Source: Bryobacteraceae bacterium (GTDB taxonomy: Bacteria; Acidobacteriota; Terriglobia; Bryobacterales; Bryobacteraceae). From it: a stretch of DNA of 64,000 nt. The notes below the pieces were generated by a model. It saw nothing but the letters and a program-made list of their open reading frames with translations. It was not told the origin of the DNA and did not search any database. Below are positions 36,776 through 50,300 of the stretch, in pieces. The stretch spans positions 1-64,000 of the forward strand of contig JANWVO010000032.1 of the NCBI GenBank assembly GCA_025056865.1, in the 5' to 3' direction. The translations under genes and the position numbers were made by a program. How positions within the stretch are numbered: the first letter of the stretch is position 1; every line of letters starts with the position of its first letter.

Positions 36776-38653
36776 ATGGGCAGTACCTCGAGAATTTCCC
36801 GCGCAGCCGAATTCCGCGAACTCCTCGGCAGCCGCGCCCTGGTGGCCGACGGGGCCATGGGCACGATGCTCTACACGCGGGGCGTGTTCATCAACCGCTG
36901 CTTCGACGAGCTGAACCTGAGCGCGCCGCAGATGGTGCTGGACATCCATCAGGAGTATGTGCGCGCGGGCGCGGAGATCCTGGAGACGAACACGTTCGGA
37001 GCGACGCGGGCGCGGCTTGTCACCTACGGGCTGGCGGACAGGATTGCCGAGATCAACCGCGCCGGCGTGCGGCTGGCCCGTCAGGCGGCGAGCGAGCGGA
37101 GCCGGGTGTTCGTTGCGGGCGCGGTGGGGCCGCTCGGGGTGCACATCGAGCCGCTGGGGCCGACGTCGTATGAAGAGGCGCGGGCCATGTTCCGCGAGCA
37201 GATCGAGGCGCTGCTGGAAGAGGGCGTCGACCTGCTGATCTTCGAGACGTTTTCGAACCTGTCCGAGCTGCGGGAGGCGGTGCTGGCGGGGCGCGAGGCG
37301 GCGGGACCGGAGATGGTGATCGTCGCGCAGGTGACGGCGGACGAAGAAGGCCGGCTGCACGACGGGGCGGACACGGAAACCTTCGCGCGGTTCCTGGATG
37401 CGCTGCCGGCCGACGTGGTGGGGCTGAACTGCTCGGTGGGGCCGAAGCCGACGCTCGAAACGCTGGAGCGGATGATGGCGTACACGAAGAAGCCGCTGTC
37501 GGCGATGCCGAACGCGGGCCATCCGACGCGGATCGAGGGGCGCAACATCTACCTGAGCTCGCCGGAGTACATGGCGCAGTATGCGCGGCGGATGCTGTGG
37601 GAGGGCGTGAAGATCGTGGGCGGCTGCTGCGGCACCACGCCCGAGCACATCAAGGCGATCGCCAGCGAGGCCCGGAGCCTCCAGCCGGGGCTGCGGGAGG
37701 CAGTGATTCCGGCGCAGGCGCCCGAGGCGAAAAAGCAGGCGCTCGAGAAAATTCCACTGGAAAAAAAGTCGCCGCTGGGGGCGAAAATTGCGGCGGGGAA
37801 ATTCGTTGTTTTCGTGGAAATTCTGCCGCCGCGGGGGGTGGACGCGTCGCGGGAGATCGCCGGGGCGAAGATGTGCCGCGAGGCGGGCATCGACGCGATC
37901 AATGTGCCGGACGGCCCGCGCGCGAGCGCGCGGATGAGCGCGCAGGTGACGTGCCAACTGATCGAGCGCGAGGCGGGCATCGAAACGGTGCTGCATTTCT
38001 GCTGCCGGGACCGGAATATTCTGGGCATCCAGAGCGAACTGCTGGGCGCCTATGCGGCGGGGCTGCGCAACATCCTGTGCATCACGGGCGATCCGCCGCG
38101 GATGGGGGCGTATCCGAACGCCACGGCGGTGTTCGACGTGGACTCGATCGGGCTGTGCAACATCGTCAACAACCTGAATCAGGGGCTCGACATCGGGGGG
38201 CATCCTTTCGGCAGCCAGACGGGGCTGGTGCTGGGCGTAGGCGCCAACCCGGGCGCGCTGAACCTGGAGGAAGAGATCCGGCGCACCGAATGGAAGGTGC
38301 TGGCCGGGGCGGAGTTCATCATCACGCAGCCGGTGTTCGACATCACGCTGCTGGAGCGGTTTCTGGAGCGGATCTCGCGGTTCCGGATCCCGGTGATTGC
38401 GGGCATCTGGCCGCTGACTTCGCTGCGCAACGCCGAATTCATGGTGAACGAGCTGCGGGTGCCGGTGCCGGAGGAGTTCATGGAGCGGATGCGGGCGGCG
38501 AAGGACCCGGAGCAGGCGCGCCGGGAGGGCGTGGCGATCGCGCAGGAGATGGTGCGGCGCGTGCGCCCGATGGTGGAGGGCGTGCAATTGAGCGCGCCGT
38601 TCGGCCGGTACGAGCTGGCCATCGAGGTTGCCCGCGCGGTGGGGCCGCGCTAG
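36776..38653 (+). CDS. Bifunctional homocysteine S-methyltransferase / 5,10-methylenetetrahydrofolate reductase
   Basis: The 625-residue protein fuses two enzymes. Residues ~15-300 are a homocysteine methyltransferase (BHMT/MetH-N type) with VADGAMGTMLYTRG, and zinc cysteines in VVGLNCSVGP and VGGCCGTTPEH. Residues ~345-620 are an FAD-dependent methylene-THF reductase (FVVFVEILPPRG, CITGDPPRMG, FIITQPVFD). Such YitJ-type fusions make methyl-THF and may pass it to homocysteine. A full MetH lies 20 kb away, so the first domain may instead use another methyl donor. TAGGAC lies six bases before the ATG, overlapping the mutM stop. Confidence 0.92.
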   Translation: MGSTSRISRAAEFRELLGSRALVADGAMGTMLYTRGVFINRCFDELNLSAPQMVLDIHQEYVRAGAEILETNTFGATRARLVTYGLADRIAEINRAGVRLARQAASERSRVFVAGAVGPLGVHIEPLGPTSYEEARAMFREQIEALLEEGVDLLIFETFSNLSELREAVLAGREAAGPEMVIVAQVTADEEGRLHDGADTETFARFLDALPADVVGLNCSVGPKPTLETLERMMAYTKKPLSAMPNAGHPTRIEGRNIYLSSPEYMAQYARRMLWEGVKIVGGCCGTTPEHIKAIASEARSLQPGLREAVIPAQAPEAKKQALEKIPLEKKSPLGAKIAAGKFVVFVEILPPRGVDASREIAGAKMCREAGIDAINVPDGPRASARMSAQVTCQLIEREAGIETVLHFCCRDRNILGIQSELLGAYAAGLRNILCITGDPPRMGAYPNATAVFDVDSIGLCNIVNNLNQGLDIGGHPFGSQTGLVLGVGANPGALNLEEEIRRTEWKVLAGAEFIITQPVFDITLLERFLERISRFRIPVIAGIWPLTSLRNAEFMVNELRVPVPEEFMERMRAAKDPEQARREGVAIAQEMVRRVRPMVEGVQLSAPFGRYELAIEVARAVGPR

Positions 38654-38680
38654 ACTGGCAGATTTGCGACGGAGTTCCAA

Positions 38681-39319
38681 GTGGCCACCGACCTGATCGA
38701 GATCGATGCCGAGCAGCCTGCGGTAGAGGCCATTGAGCGCGCCGCCATTGCGATCCGGCGCGGACAGATTGTGGCGATTCCGACCGACGCGCTGTACACG
38801 CTGGTGGCCGATCCGTTCAACCTGCACGCGGTGGGGCGCGTTTTTGCGGCCAAGGGGCGCGAGACGCAGCGTTCGCTGCCGCTGCTGGTGAGCGATTTTT
38901 TCATGGCTGAGGAGCTGGCGGCGGAGCTGCCGGCGAGGTTTTATCTGCTGGCGCGGCGGTTCTGGCCGGGGCCGCTGTCGATCATCGTCCCCGCCTCGGC
39001 GCGGGTGCCGCTGAAGGTGACGGGCAACACGGGGCGGCTGGCGCTGCGGCAGCCGCGGTCGCGGGTGGCGGAGGCGCTGATCGACTGGCTGGGCCAGCCG
39101 CTGATCGGCACATCCGCCAACGTGAGCGGCCAGCCCACCTGCCGGAGCGGCATCGAAGCTTTCGCGATCCTCGATGGACGGATCGATCTGGTGCTGGACG
39201 GGGGCACCTGCATCGGCAGCGGGGCGACGACGGTGGACATCACCGAACCGGCATGGCGCATCATCCGCGAAGGAAGCATTCCAGAACGGGAGATCGCGGA
39301 ATGCCTCGACGGAGCGTGA
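38681..39319 (+). CDS. Sua5/YciO/YrdC family protein (probable threonylcarbamoyl-AMP synthase)
   Basis: The 212-residue protein has the YrdC fold: VAIPTDALYTLVADPFN, the nucleotide-binding FAAKGRETQRSLPLLVSD with its KGR triad, WPGPLSIIVPAS, and GTSANVSGQP. If it is TsaC it makes the activated intermediate for t6A37 tRNA modification; a YciO-type role cannot be excluded. The start is a GTG with GGAG six bases upstream and TAGACT further up. Its 3' end overlaps the next gene by 19 bases. Confidence 0.87.
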   Translation: MATDLIEIDAEQPAVEAIERAAIAIRRGQIVAIPTDALYTLVADPFNLHAVGRVFAAKGRETQRSLPLLVSDFFMAEELAAELPARFYLLARRFWPGPLSIIVPASARVPLKVTGNTGRLALRQPRSRVAEALIDWLGQPLIGTSANVSGQPTCRSGIEAFAILDGRIDLVLDGGTCIGSGATTVDITEPAWRIIREGSIPEREIAECLDGA

Positions 39320-40089
39320 TCCTCCTGGCGGCGGCGTGGCTGACCGCCGCGGCTCAGACGGCTTCCCTGCCTCGTGGCGGCGACCTTGGCCGCGAATGGC
39401 AGGTGGAGGAGTGGAACTCCACTTCGCTGGTGCTCAGGGGCAAATGGGTGCGGGAAGGCGACTCGGCGCGGTTCCGCGCCTTCTACTCCGATGCCAAGGG
39501 AAGGCCCGCCACATGGACAGTGGAAATCGTGGCCATCGAGGGGAATCAGGTGCGGCTGAAGATCCTGATGCCGCTGCGCGGCGAGATCCGCACCTATTCC
39601 GCCACTGGCGAAATCCAGAGCGATGGCCGGACGATCCGCGGCAAGGCCGAGTGGTGCGGGAGGGCCGTTTCGTGCGGCTTCCGCGCGGTGACGGACTGGA
39701 AACCGGCAGCAAAGGGAGTGGCGCAGGTTGCAGCCACCGCGGCGGTTCCGCGGCCATCCGGGGGCGACCGCACCGACGTGGTGCGCGCCCATCCGGGCAG
39801 GCTTTGGCGGGTGATCGACCGGACCACGCCGGGTTACGAATGGGAGGGCACCTGGACGTTCGAGGGGCGGACGGTGCGGTTCGCCTACCGCGACCGGAAG
39901 TCCGGGGCGCGGGCGGAAGGCACGATGGAGTTGCAGGCGTGGGACGGAGCTTATGTGCGGTTGTACAACCAGGGGGCGGGAGGCACTTACGAAGGATCGG
40001 TGCAGCCGGACGGCCGCACGGTGAGAGGCACGGCACGGCCGTGCGGCAACGATGGCGCCTGCCGCTGGGAAGCAGTGATCGAGAAATAG
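39301..40089 (+). CDS. Secreted protein with a tandem-duplicated domain, function unknown
   Basis: The 262-residue product has a signal peptide (MPRRSVILLAAAWLTAAAQT). Two ~85-residue segments align with each other: the first ends GEIQSDGRTIRGKAEWCGRAVSCGFRAV and the second GSVQPDGRTVRGTARPCGNDGACRWEAV (quoted in part), each with a G-W/T-W strand, an F-A/R-F-A strand and a cysteine pair that could form a disulfide. No known family comes to mind. It overlaps the YrdC-type gene by 19 bases, so the two are co-translated, and the 6S RNA gene follows. Confidence 0.65.
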   Translation: MPRRSVILLAAAWLTAAAQTASLPRGGDLGREWQVEEWNSTSLVLRGKWVREGDSARFRAFYSDAKGRPATWTVEIVAIEGNQVRLKILMPLRGEIRTYSATGEIQSDGRTIRGKAEWCGRAVSCGFRAVTDWKPAAKGVAQVAATAAVPRPSGGDRTDVVRAHPGRLWRVIDRTTPGYEWEGTWTFEGRTVRFAYRDRKSGARAEGTMELQAWDGAYVRLYNQGAGGTYEGSVQPDGRTVRGTARPCGNDGACRWEAVIEK

Positions 40090-40118
40090 GCGCAGTGGCG
40101 CCGCGCGCGGCCGCAGGG

Positions 40119-40124
40119 TATCCT
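40119..40124 (+). promoter_or_regulatory. -10 element of the 6S RNA gene
   Basis: TATCCT ends seven bases before the predicted 5' end of the 6S RNA at about 40131, the expected distance for a sigma-70 start. Confidence 0.5.
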
Positions 40125-40130
40125 GACCTC

Positions 40131-40322
40131 ATAGGAGCGTTCCTGCGAAACGCGTCACTGGCCTCCATAATTGATCCGATGCAGATGAATCTGGAGCCTG
40201 GCTCGAAACCAAGGCGCTGGTGAGCATGCTCCGCAAGGAGAAGCCTGAAGGCGCCCGGCGGGTTCCCCCCGTGGTTGACCGGGGTCGATTCCGAGGCTGG
40301 AACGGTTGTTGTGGTGCGCTCC
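40131..40322 (+). ncRNA. ssrS: 6S RNA
   Basis: This ~190-base RNA binds the sigma-70 RNA polymerase holoenzyme and mimics an open promoter. Bases 40219-40232 and 40238-40246 read TGGTGAGCATGCTCC and GAGAAGCCT, which I recall as near-identical to the apical part of E. coli 6S RNA. The ends pair as GGAGCG (40134-40139) with CGCTCC (40317-40322); the apex is a CTCC-GCAA-GGAG hairpin (40229-40240) inside a GGCGC/GCGCC stem (40213-40217, 40251-40255). A central A/T-richer bubble follows the closing stem on the 5' side, as expected. TATCCT precedes it and a T-rich stretch follows. The gap holds no ORF. Confidence 0.85.
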
Positions 40323-40338
40323 TTCTTTCCCCAACTCC

Positions 40339-41139
40339 ATGCGGATCCTTTTCATCGGCGACATTTTCGCCTCGCCTGGCCGCCGGATTGTGGCGGCCTG
40401 CCTGGGCCGGCTGATCGAGGACGAGAAGGTTGACCTCGTCATCGCCAACGTGGAAAACGCCGCGGGCGGCTTCGGCATCACGCCGCCGCTGGCGCAGGAG
40501 CTGTTCAGCCTCGGCATCGATGTGATGACCTCGGGCAACCACATCTGGGACAAGCGCGAGGTCTACGATTATCTGGACAACGAGCCGCGGCTGCTGCGCC
40601 CGGCCAACTACGGGACGGGCGTGCCGGGTTCGGGAATCTGGACGGGAAAGGCGCGCAATGGCGCGCCATGCGCGGTGCTGAATCTCCAGGGCCGCGTGCA
40701 CATGGCCGCCACCGAGTGCCCGTTCCGCACGGCGGACCAGCTTCTGGGGGGACTGCCGCCGGAGACGCGCATCCGCTTCGTGGACTTCCATGCCGAGGCG
40801 ACGAGCGAGAAGATGGCGATGGGCTGGCATCTCGACGGCCGCGCCACGGCGGTGATCGGCACGCACACGCACATTCCCACCGCCGACGCGCGCATCCTGC
40901 CGGGAGGGACTGCCTATCAGACGGACTGCGGCATGACGGGGCCGTATGACTCGGTGATCGGCGTGGACAAGAAGACCATTCTGCACCGGTTCCTGACGCA
41001 GTTGCCGGCGCGGTTCGAGGCAGCCGCGGGGATGGTGGAGCTGCACGCCACGCTGGTGGAAGCGGACGAGGAGACGGGACTGGCGCGCTCGATCCGGCCG
41101 CTGACGATCACGCAGGACCAGCTTGGCGAACCGCTGTGA
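40339..41139 (+). CDS. YmdB/TIGR00282-type metallophosphoesterase
   Basis: The 266-residue protein belongs to the YmdB family of dinuclear metal phosphodiesterases, some of which hydrolyse cyclic nucleotides. Metal-binding segments are MRILFIGDIFASPGR, IANVENAAGGFGI, TSGNHIWDKREVY and GTHTHIPTADARILPGG with the paired histidines, then TDCGMTGPYDSVIG. The ATG at 40339 starts the conserved MRILFIGD. It begins only 16 bases after the 6S RNA, so read-through could give both. Confidence 0.9.
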   Translation: MRILFIGDIFASPGRRIVAACLGRLIEDEKVDLVIANVENAAGGFGITPPLAQELFSLGIDVMTSGNHIWDKREVYDYLDNEPRLLRPANYGTGVPGSGIWTGKARNGAPCAVLNLQGRVHMAATECPFRTADQLLGGLPPETRIRFVDFHAEATSEKMAMGWHLDGRATAVIGTHTHIPTADARILPGGTAYQTDCGMTGPYDSVIGVDKKTILHRFLTQLPARFEAAAGMVELHATLVEADEETGLARSIRPLTITQDQLGEPL

Positions 41140-41152
41140 GCAGGTGCGCGGC

Positions 41153-43081
<1,929 letters not shown>

Positions 43082-43305
43082 GGCTCCCTCGACAGTCGGG
43101 TTGAATGTGAGTCTACCAGAGCCCGGCGCAGCGCAGAGCCTGCGGGATATCCAGATGCGCTTGTCCCGTGCAAGGGAGTGGGCGCGGGGCCGGACAGGCG
43201 GCAGTTCTTTCCGGGGGCGTGTCGTTTTTACCGCCGCTGACCGGGCGCCGCCTTTGGGGAACGAGCGGGTTACGAACGGCAGCGGAATTGCTGGGGACGG
43301 GGAAT
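43082..43305. other. 224-base divergent intergenic region
   Basis: This separates acs from the glycine-zipper protein gene. Apart from the acs-side TAGACT and the GGGGACGGGG ribosome site of the next gene I see no strong repeats or hairpins. Confidence 0.35.
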
Positions 43306-43917
43306 GTGAACCGGAAACTGCTCTGTCAGGCTGCATGGATCGCGTTGCTGTGCACAGGACTCCCGGCGGCCGACCCGAAGCGGGAAGCGTGCGCGGTTCT
43401 GCCCGCGGGCACCGCGCTGCGCGTCCGGCTGGACCATTCCGTGTCCACGGCCACGCAGCGGGCGGGCGACCGATTCACGGCGACGCTGGCTGAGCCGTTG
43501 CGGGACGGGGAGCGGATCGTGGTTCCGAAGGGAGCCCGCGTCCTGGGGAGGGTGCGCCAGGCGGCGCCTTCCGGGCGACTGAGCGGGCGCGCCGTGTTGA
43601 CGCTGGCGCCGGAGAGGCTTGAATGGGACGGGCATTCCGTGGGGCTCGACGTGCGCGGCTGGACGAGGACGAGCGGCCGGCACCGCCGCCATCTGACCTG
43701 GATCGGGGGCGGCAGCGGAGCGGGCGCCGTGATCGGGGCACTGGCCGGGGGCGGAGCGGGCGCGGCGATCGGGGCGGGCGCGGGCGCAGCGGCGGGGCTG
43801 GCCGGCGCGGCGGCGACAGGCCGGAAGCACGTGTCCGCGCCTGCGGAGTCGCTGCTGACATTCCGGCTTCACTCAGCCGCGCCAATCTGTGAGAATTCGC
43901 AACGCAACAGGAGGTGA
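43306..43917 (+). CDS. Secreted glycine-zipper protein, paralogue of the gene at 55267-56259
   Basis: The 203-residue product has a signal peptide ([21 protein letters not shown]), a beta domain beginning [17 protein letters not shown] and containing [14 protein letters not shown], and a glycine zipper ([19 protein letters not shown]) near the end, finished by SLLTFRLHS. The same order of segments occurs at 55267-56259 on the other strand, so the two are paralogues. Glycine zippers insert in or associate with outer membranes. The start is a GTG with GGGGACGGGG upstream. Four bases separate it from the next gene, which suggests an operon. Confidence 0.65.
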   Translation: MNRKLLCQAAWIALLCTGLPAADPKREACAVLPAGTALRVRLDHSVSTATQRAGDRFTATLAEPLRDGERIVVPKGARVLGRVRQAAPSGRLSGRAVLTLAPERLEWDGHSVGLDVRGWTRTSGRHRRHLTWIGGGSGAGAVIGALAGGGAGAAIGAGAGAAAGLAGAAATGRKHVSAPAESLLTFRLHSAAPICENSQRNRR

Positions 43918-43920
43918 GAG

Positions 43921-44637
43921 ATGAGGAAACGGGCAGTCGGCTGGATGGCGGCCGCGATGGTGCTGGGACTGGCGCTGCCCCTGCCGGTCCCGGCCGATGA
44001 TGACGAGAAGAAGAACGACCTCGGCCCCAAGCTTTGGGAGGCGGCGATTGTCCGGGTGGAGCGGCTGCCCGCCGATCCCTCGTCGATCATTCCCTTCAGT
44101 TGGGGCAATGATCCGCTGGCCGAGGGCGAGATCGAGGTTCGCGGCAAGGGCCATGTGAAGGTGGAGCTGGAGGGCGCCGTCCCGGACGCCGAGTATTCGG
44201 TGCTGGTCTGCCGCCTGAGCGCCGCAGCCGACCGTTGCGCCCCACTGGGCAGCGTGAAGACGGACAGGGACGGCGACGCGAAGGCAGTGCTGGACTGGCC
44301 TGCGGCCGCCACAGGCGCCCATGCCGTGTTTTTCGCGTTCCGGCGGGCCAACGTGACGATGTTCGTTTCGGGCTTCGTGATGCCCGCCGGCACGCCGCCT
44401 GTGCCGGGCACGCCGCCTGCGGCGGAGGTGGAAGTGAAGGGCGAGGTGGCGAGCGTCAGCGCGAATTCCTTCACGATCAGCGGGGTGACGCAGCCGATTC
44501 TCGTTGACCAGAACACGAAGTTCCTGGGCACGGTGAAGGGCCTCGCGGACCTGAAGCCGGGCATGCCTGTCGAAGTCAGCGGCACGGCCACGGCGAGCGG
44601 GATCCTCGCCTCCCGCGTGCAGGCGAAGAAGAAGTAG
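43921..44637 (+). CDS. Secreted protein with C-terminal DUF5666-like beta domain
   Basis: The 238-residue product begins with a signal peptide (MRKRAVGWMAAAMVLGLALPLPVPA). The first ~140 residues form a beta-rich domain with a likely disulfide (LVCRLSAAADRCAPLG). After a Pro-rich hinge, residues ~165-238 carry VEVKGEVASVSANSFTISG, VDQNTKFLG and LKPGMPVEVSG, the pattern of DUF5666. It has an excellent ribosome site (AGGAGGTGA) and follows the glycine-zipper gene immediately. Function unknown; periplasmic or outer-membrane location is likely. Confidence 0.65.
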   Translation: MRKRAVGWMAAAMVLGLALPLPVPADDDEKKNDLGPKLWEAAIVRVERLPADPSSIIPFSWGNDPLAEGEIEVRGKGHVKVELEGAVPDAEYSVLVCRLSAAADRCAPLGSVKTDRDGDAKAVLDWPAAATGAHAVFFAFRRANVTMFVSGFVMPAGTPPVPGTPPAAEVEVKGEVASVSANSFTISGVTQPILVDQNTKFLGTVKGLADLKPGMPVEVSGTATASGILASRVQAKKK

Positions 44638-44646
44638 CCGGGCGTC

Positions 44647-46062
<1,416 letters not shown>

Positions 46063-46075
46063 CGGCGCCTCCTTC

Positions 46076-46602
46076 TCAGCCGAATTTCACCTTGCCGGCC
46101 AGGTCCGGGCGGCGGCCGGCGAGCAGCTCGCTGATGACGTAGCCGATGGCCGCCGCTGGCGGCGGACAGCCGGGCACGTGCAGGTCGACGCGGATCACTT
46201 CATGCAGCGGCGAAGCCTGCTTCAGCAGCGCGGGCACGCCGTCGGCCGGGACGCGGTGGTTGACGTTGACGCCGTCGACGTAGATCCGTTCGAGCAGCTT
46301 CTTCGGCGGGATCTGGTTGCGCATGGACGGCACGTTGGCGGTGACGGCGCAGTCGCCGAGGGCGACGACGAAGCGCGAGCGGGCGCGCACGGTCTGGGCG
46401 AGCCGGAGGTCGTCGTGGCTGCTGACGGCGCCTTCGACGAAGGTCACGTCCACGCCTTCGGGGAACTCCTGGGCGTCGACCAGCGGGCCGAAGACGAGCT
46501 CGATTTTCGGCGCCAGCCCGATGAGCGCCTCGTCGAGGTCGAGCAGCGACATGTGGCAGCCGCTGCATCCGTCGAGCCAAACGGTGGCGATTCTGGCCCT
46601 GC

Positions 46603-46606
<4 letters not shown>
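46076..46606 (-). CDS. hoxY: NAD-linked [NiFe] hydrogenase small subunit
   Basis: The 176-residue subunit holds the proximal [4Fe-4S] cluster that takes electrons from the NiFe centre. Cluster cysteines are in WLDGCSGCHMSLLD (Cys14, Cys17), VVALGDCAVTANVP and HVPGCPPPAAAIG. It is short and has no Tat signal or C-terminal cluster domain, as expected for cytoplasmic HoxY rather than a membrane-bound hydrogenase. The ATG at 46606 overlaps the hoxU stop as ATGA, which fixes the start over the longer frame. Confidence 0.92.
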
Positions 46607-47313
<707 letters not shown>

Positions 47314-47329
47314 CTGATGGAACTCCTTC

Positions 47330-50300
47330 TCAATCGCCGTTGCGGACGTCGCAGCGGAGGCAGCGGCAGGCCTCTTCCATCGCCTCCACGGCGGTGAGGC
47401 CGAAGGTGGCCTCGCGGAAATCCTTCACGCGCACGAGCGGGTCGGCGTCGCGCACGCGGTGGCGGCGGCTGGGGCTGGGATGCGCGGGCACGGCCATCGC
47501 GTACTCGAATTCGGGCCAGAGGCTCTGCCAGCGCTCCTCGCCGGTGAGCATGCGGTCGATGTTGCGGGCCGCCTTCTTGCCGTAGCCCATGGCGTTGGAG
47601 ACGTTCGAGGCTCCGGTGATCAGATCGCCGCCGGCGTAGAATTTCGGCCGGCTGGTTTCGAGCGTGTAGCGGTCGACTTCGAGCAGTCCGTTGGCGCGGA
47701 TCTTGAGGCCGGAGGCCTTGGCGAAGTCGATGTCCACGGTCTCGCCGACGGCGAGGATGACGGTGTCGCAGGGGAAGCGGAGGATCTCGTCGGTCGGGAT
47801 GGGGCGGCGGCGACCGCTCGAGTCGTATTCGCCGAGCCGCGTGCGGACGGCCTCGAGCGCGACGACGCGGCCCGAGGCGTCGCCGACGATGCGGTGCGGG
47901 GAGGCGAGGAAGACCAGTTTCGCGCCCTCGGCCTCGGCCGCTTCCACCTCTTCGTGGATGGCGGGCATGTCCTTGCGCTCGCGGCGGTAGACGATGGTCA
48001 CTTCGCAGCCCATGCGGAGCGCGGTGCGCGCCGAGTCGATGGCGGCGTTGCCGCCGCCGATGACGACGACGCGGCGGCCGATGGGCGTTTCTTCCCGCTT
48101 GGCCACGGCTTCCAGGAACAGCAGCGCGGGCATCACGCCCTTGAGCTCGGTGCCGGGCAGATAGACCCAGTTCTCCTTCCAGGTGCCGATGGCGAGGAAG
48201 ACGGCGTCGTATTGCGCGTCGAGGTCGTTCAGCGTGATGTGCTCCTGCACGCGGGTGTTGAAGGTGAACCGGACGCCGACGCGGCGGATGAGTTCGATTT
48301 CGCGGTCGAGCACGTCCTTGGGGAGCCGGTAATCGGGCAGCGCGTAGCGCAACATGCCGCCGGCGCCGGGGTTGGAGTCGTAGACCATCACGTCATGGCC
48401 GAGCAGCGCCAGATAGTAGGCGCAGGCAAGGCCGGTGGGGCCGGCTCCGACCACGGCGCAACGCTTTCCGGTGCCGGGCCTGCGGAGCGCGGCGACGCGC
48501 GCGGCCAGCTCTTCGAAGCGCGGGGAGGGGTAGATGGAGTCGGCGATGTAGCGGTGGACGTCGCGCATGTTCACCGCTTCGTCGAGGCCGGCGCGGCGGC
48601 AGCGGTTGTCGCAGGGGTGCTGGCAGACGCGGCCGGTGGAGGCGGGCAGCGGGTTGTCGAGCACAACGGAGAGGAAGGCTTCCTCGAGCCGGTCCTCCTT
48701 GAGCAGCTCGAGGTAGCGCGGGATGTTCATGTGCAGCGGGCAGGAGTTCTCGCAGGGGCTGATGGCGAGGTCCTCGCAGACGCCGGCCCGGCAGCGCCGC
48801 GCGCGGATGTGGTCTTCGAACTCGTGCCGGAAGTGGCGCATGGTGGTGAGGACCGGATTGGGCGCGGTCTGGCCGAGGCCGCAGAGCGAGGCGTCGCGGA
48901 TCATGCGGCTGAGCTCGTCGAGCGTTTCGAGGTCCTCTTCAGTGCCCTTGCCGTGGGTGATGCGCGAGAGGTAGTGGAGGCTCTTGTCGAGGCCGACGCG
49001 GCAGGGGATGCACTTGCCGCAGCTTTCCGAGTGGGTGAACTCGACGAAGTAGCGGGCGACGTCGACCATGCAGTTGTCTTCGTCCATGACCACCATGCCG
49101 CCAGAGCCCATGATGGAGCCGAGCTGCGCGAGCGACTCATAGTCGACGGGCGTGTCGAACATCTCCTGCGGGATGCAGCCGCCCGAGGGGCCGCCGGTCT
49201 GCACGGCCTTCACGGTGCGGCCGTTGGGCGCGCCGCCGCCGACGTCGTAGACGAACTGCTTCAGCGGCGTGCCAAGGGGCATTTCGACGAGGCCCGTGTT
49301 GACGACCTTGCCCACGAGCGAGAAGACCTTGGTGCCGGGGCTCTTGGCGCTGCCGGTCTCGAGGAACCATGCGGGCCCCTTGAGCACGATGGGCGCGATG
49401 TTGAACCAGGTCTCGACGTTGTTGATGTTGGTGGGCTTGCCGTAGAGGCCGGACTCTGCCGGATAGGGCGGCCGCGGCGTGGGGCGTCCCGCCCTGCCTT
49501 CGAGGGAGCGGATGAGCGCGGTCTCTTCGCCGCAGACGAAGGCGCCGGCGCCCTCGACCAGAGAGAGCCGGAAGGAGAAGCCGCGGCCGAGGATGTCCTC
49601 GCCAAGGAGGCCCCATTCCTCGGCCTGCTGGATGGCCGTCCGCAGGCGGTGCACGGCCAGCGGATATTCGGCGCGAACGTAGATGATGCCCTCGCTCGCG
49701 CCGGTGACGAAGGCGCCGATCACCATGCCCTCGATGAGCGAATGCGGGTCGCCTTCGATCTCGTTGCGGTTCATGTAGGCGCCGGGGTCGCCTTCATCGG
49801 CGTTGCAGATCAGGTATTTCGGCTCGGCCTTGGCCTTGCGCAGGTACTCCCACTTGGCTCCGGTCTGGAAGCCGGCACCGCCGCGGCCGCGCAGGCGGGC
49901 GGCCTTGACGGCCTCGATGACGGCGGCCGGGTTGTTGTCGATGAGCACCTTGTACAGGGCCTGATAGCCGCCGACGGCGAGGAACTCCTCGATGTCGTCG
50001 GGGTTGATGAGGCCGCAGTTGCGCAGCACGATCTTCTTCTGGCCGCGGAAGAAGGGGACTTCGTTCCAGAGCGGGATCTCGGGGAAGCCGGAGCCGAACT
50101 TGATGTGGGCAGTGATGTGGTCCCATTCGTCGATGCGGCAGAGAGCGAGTTCGGCGGGCACGCGGCCGGCGGCGACGTCGTCAAGGATGGCGGGGGCGTC
50201 GTCGGGCCGCACCTTCTGAAGAATGACGAGCGGCCTGCCGGGGATCCAGATGTTGACCAGGGGCTCGGCGGCGCAGAAGCCGAAGCAGCCGGTGCGGACG

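Noticed and set aside
35630-38827. A 1065-codon minus-strand frame over mutM and the methyltransferase fusion
   Set aside because: Low-complexity Arg/His/Pro composition and exact anti-correlation with the real plus-strand genes.
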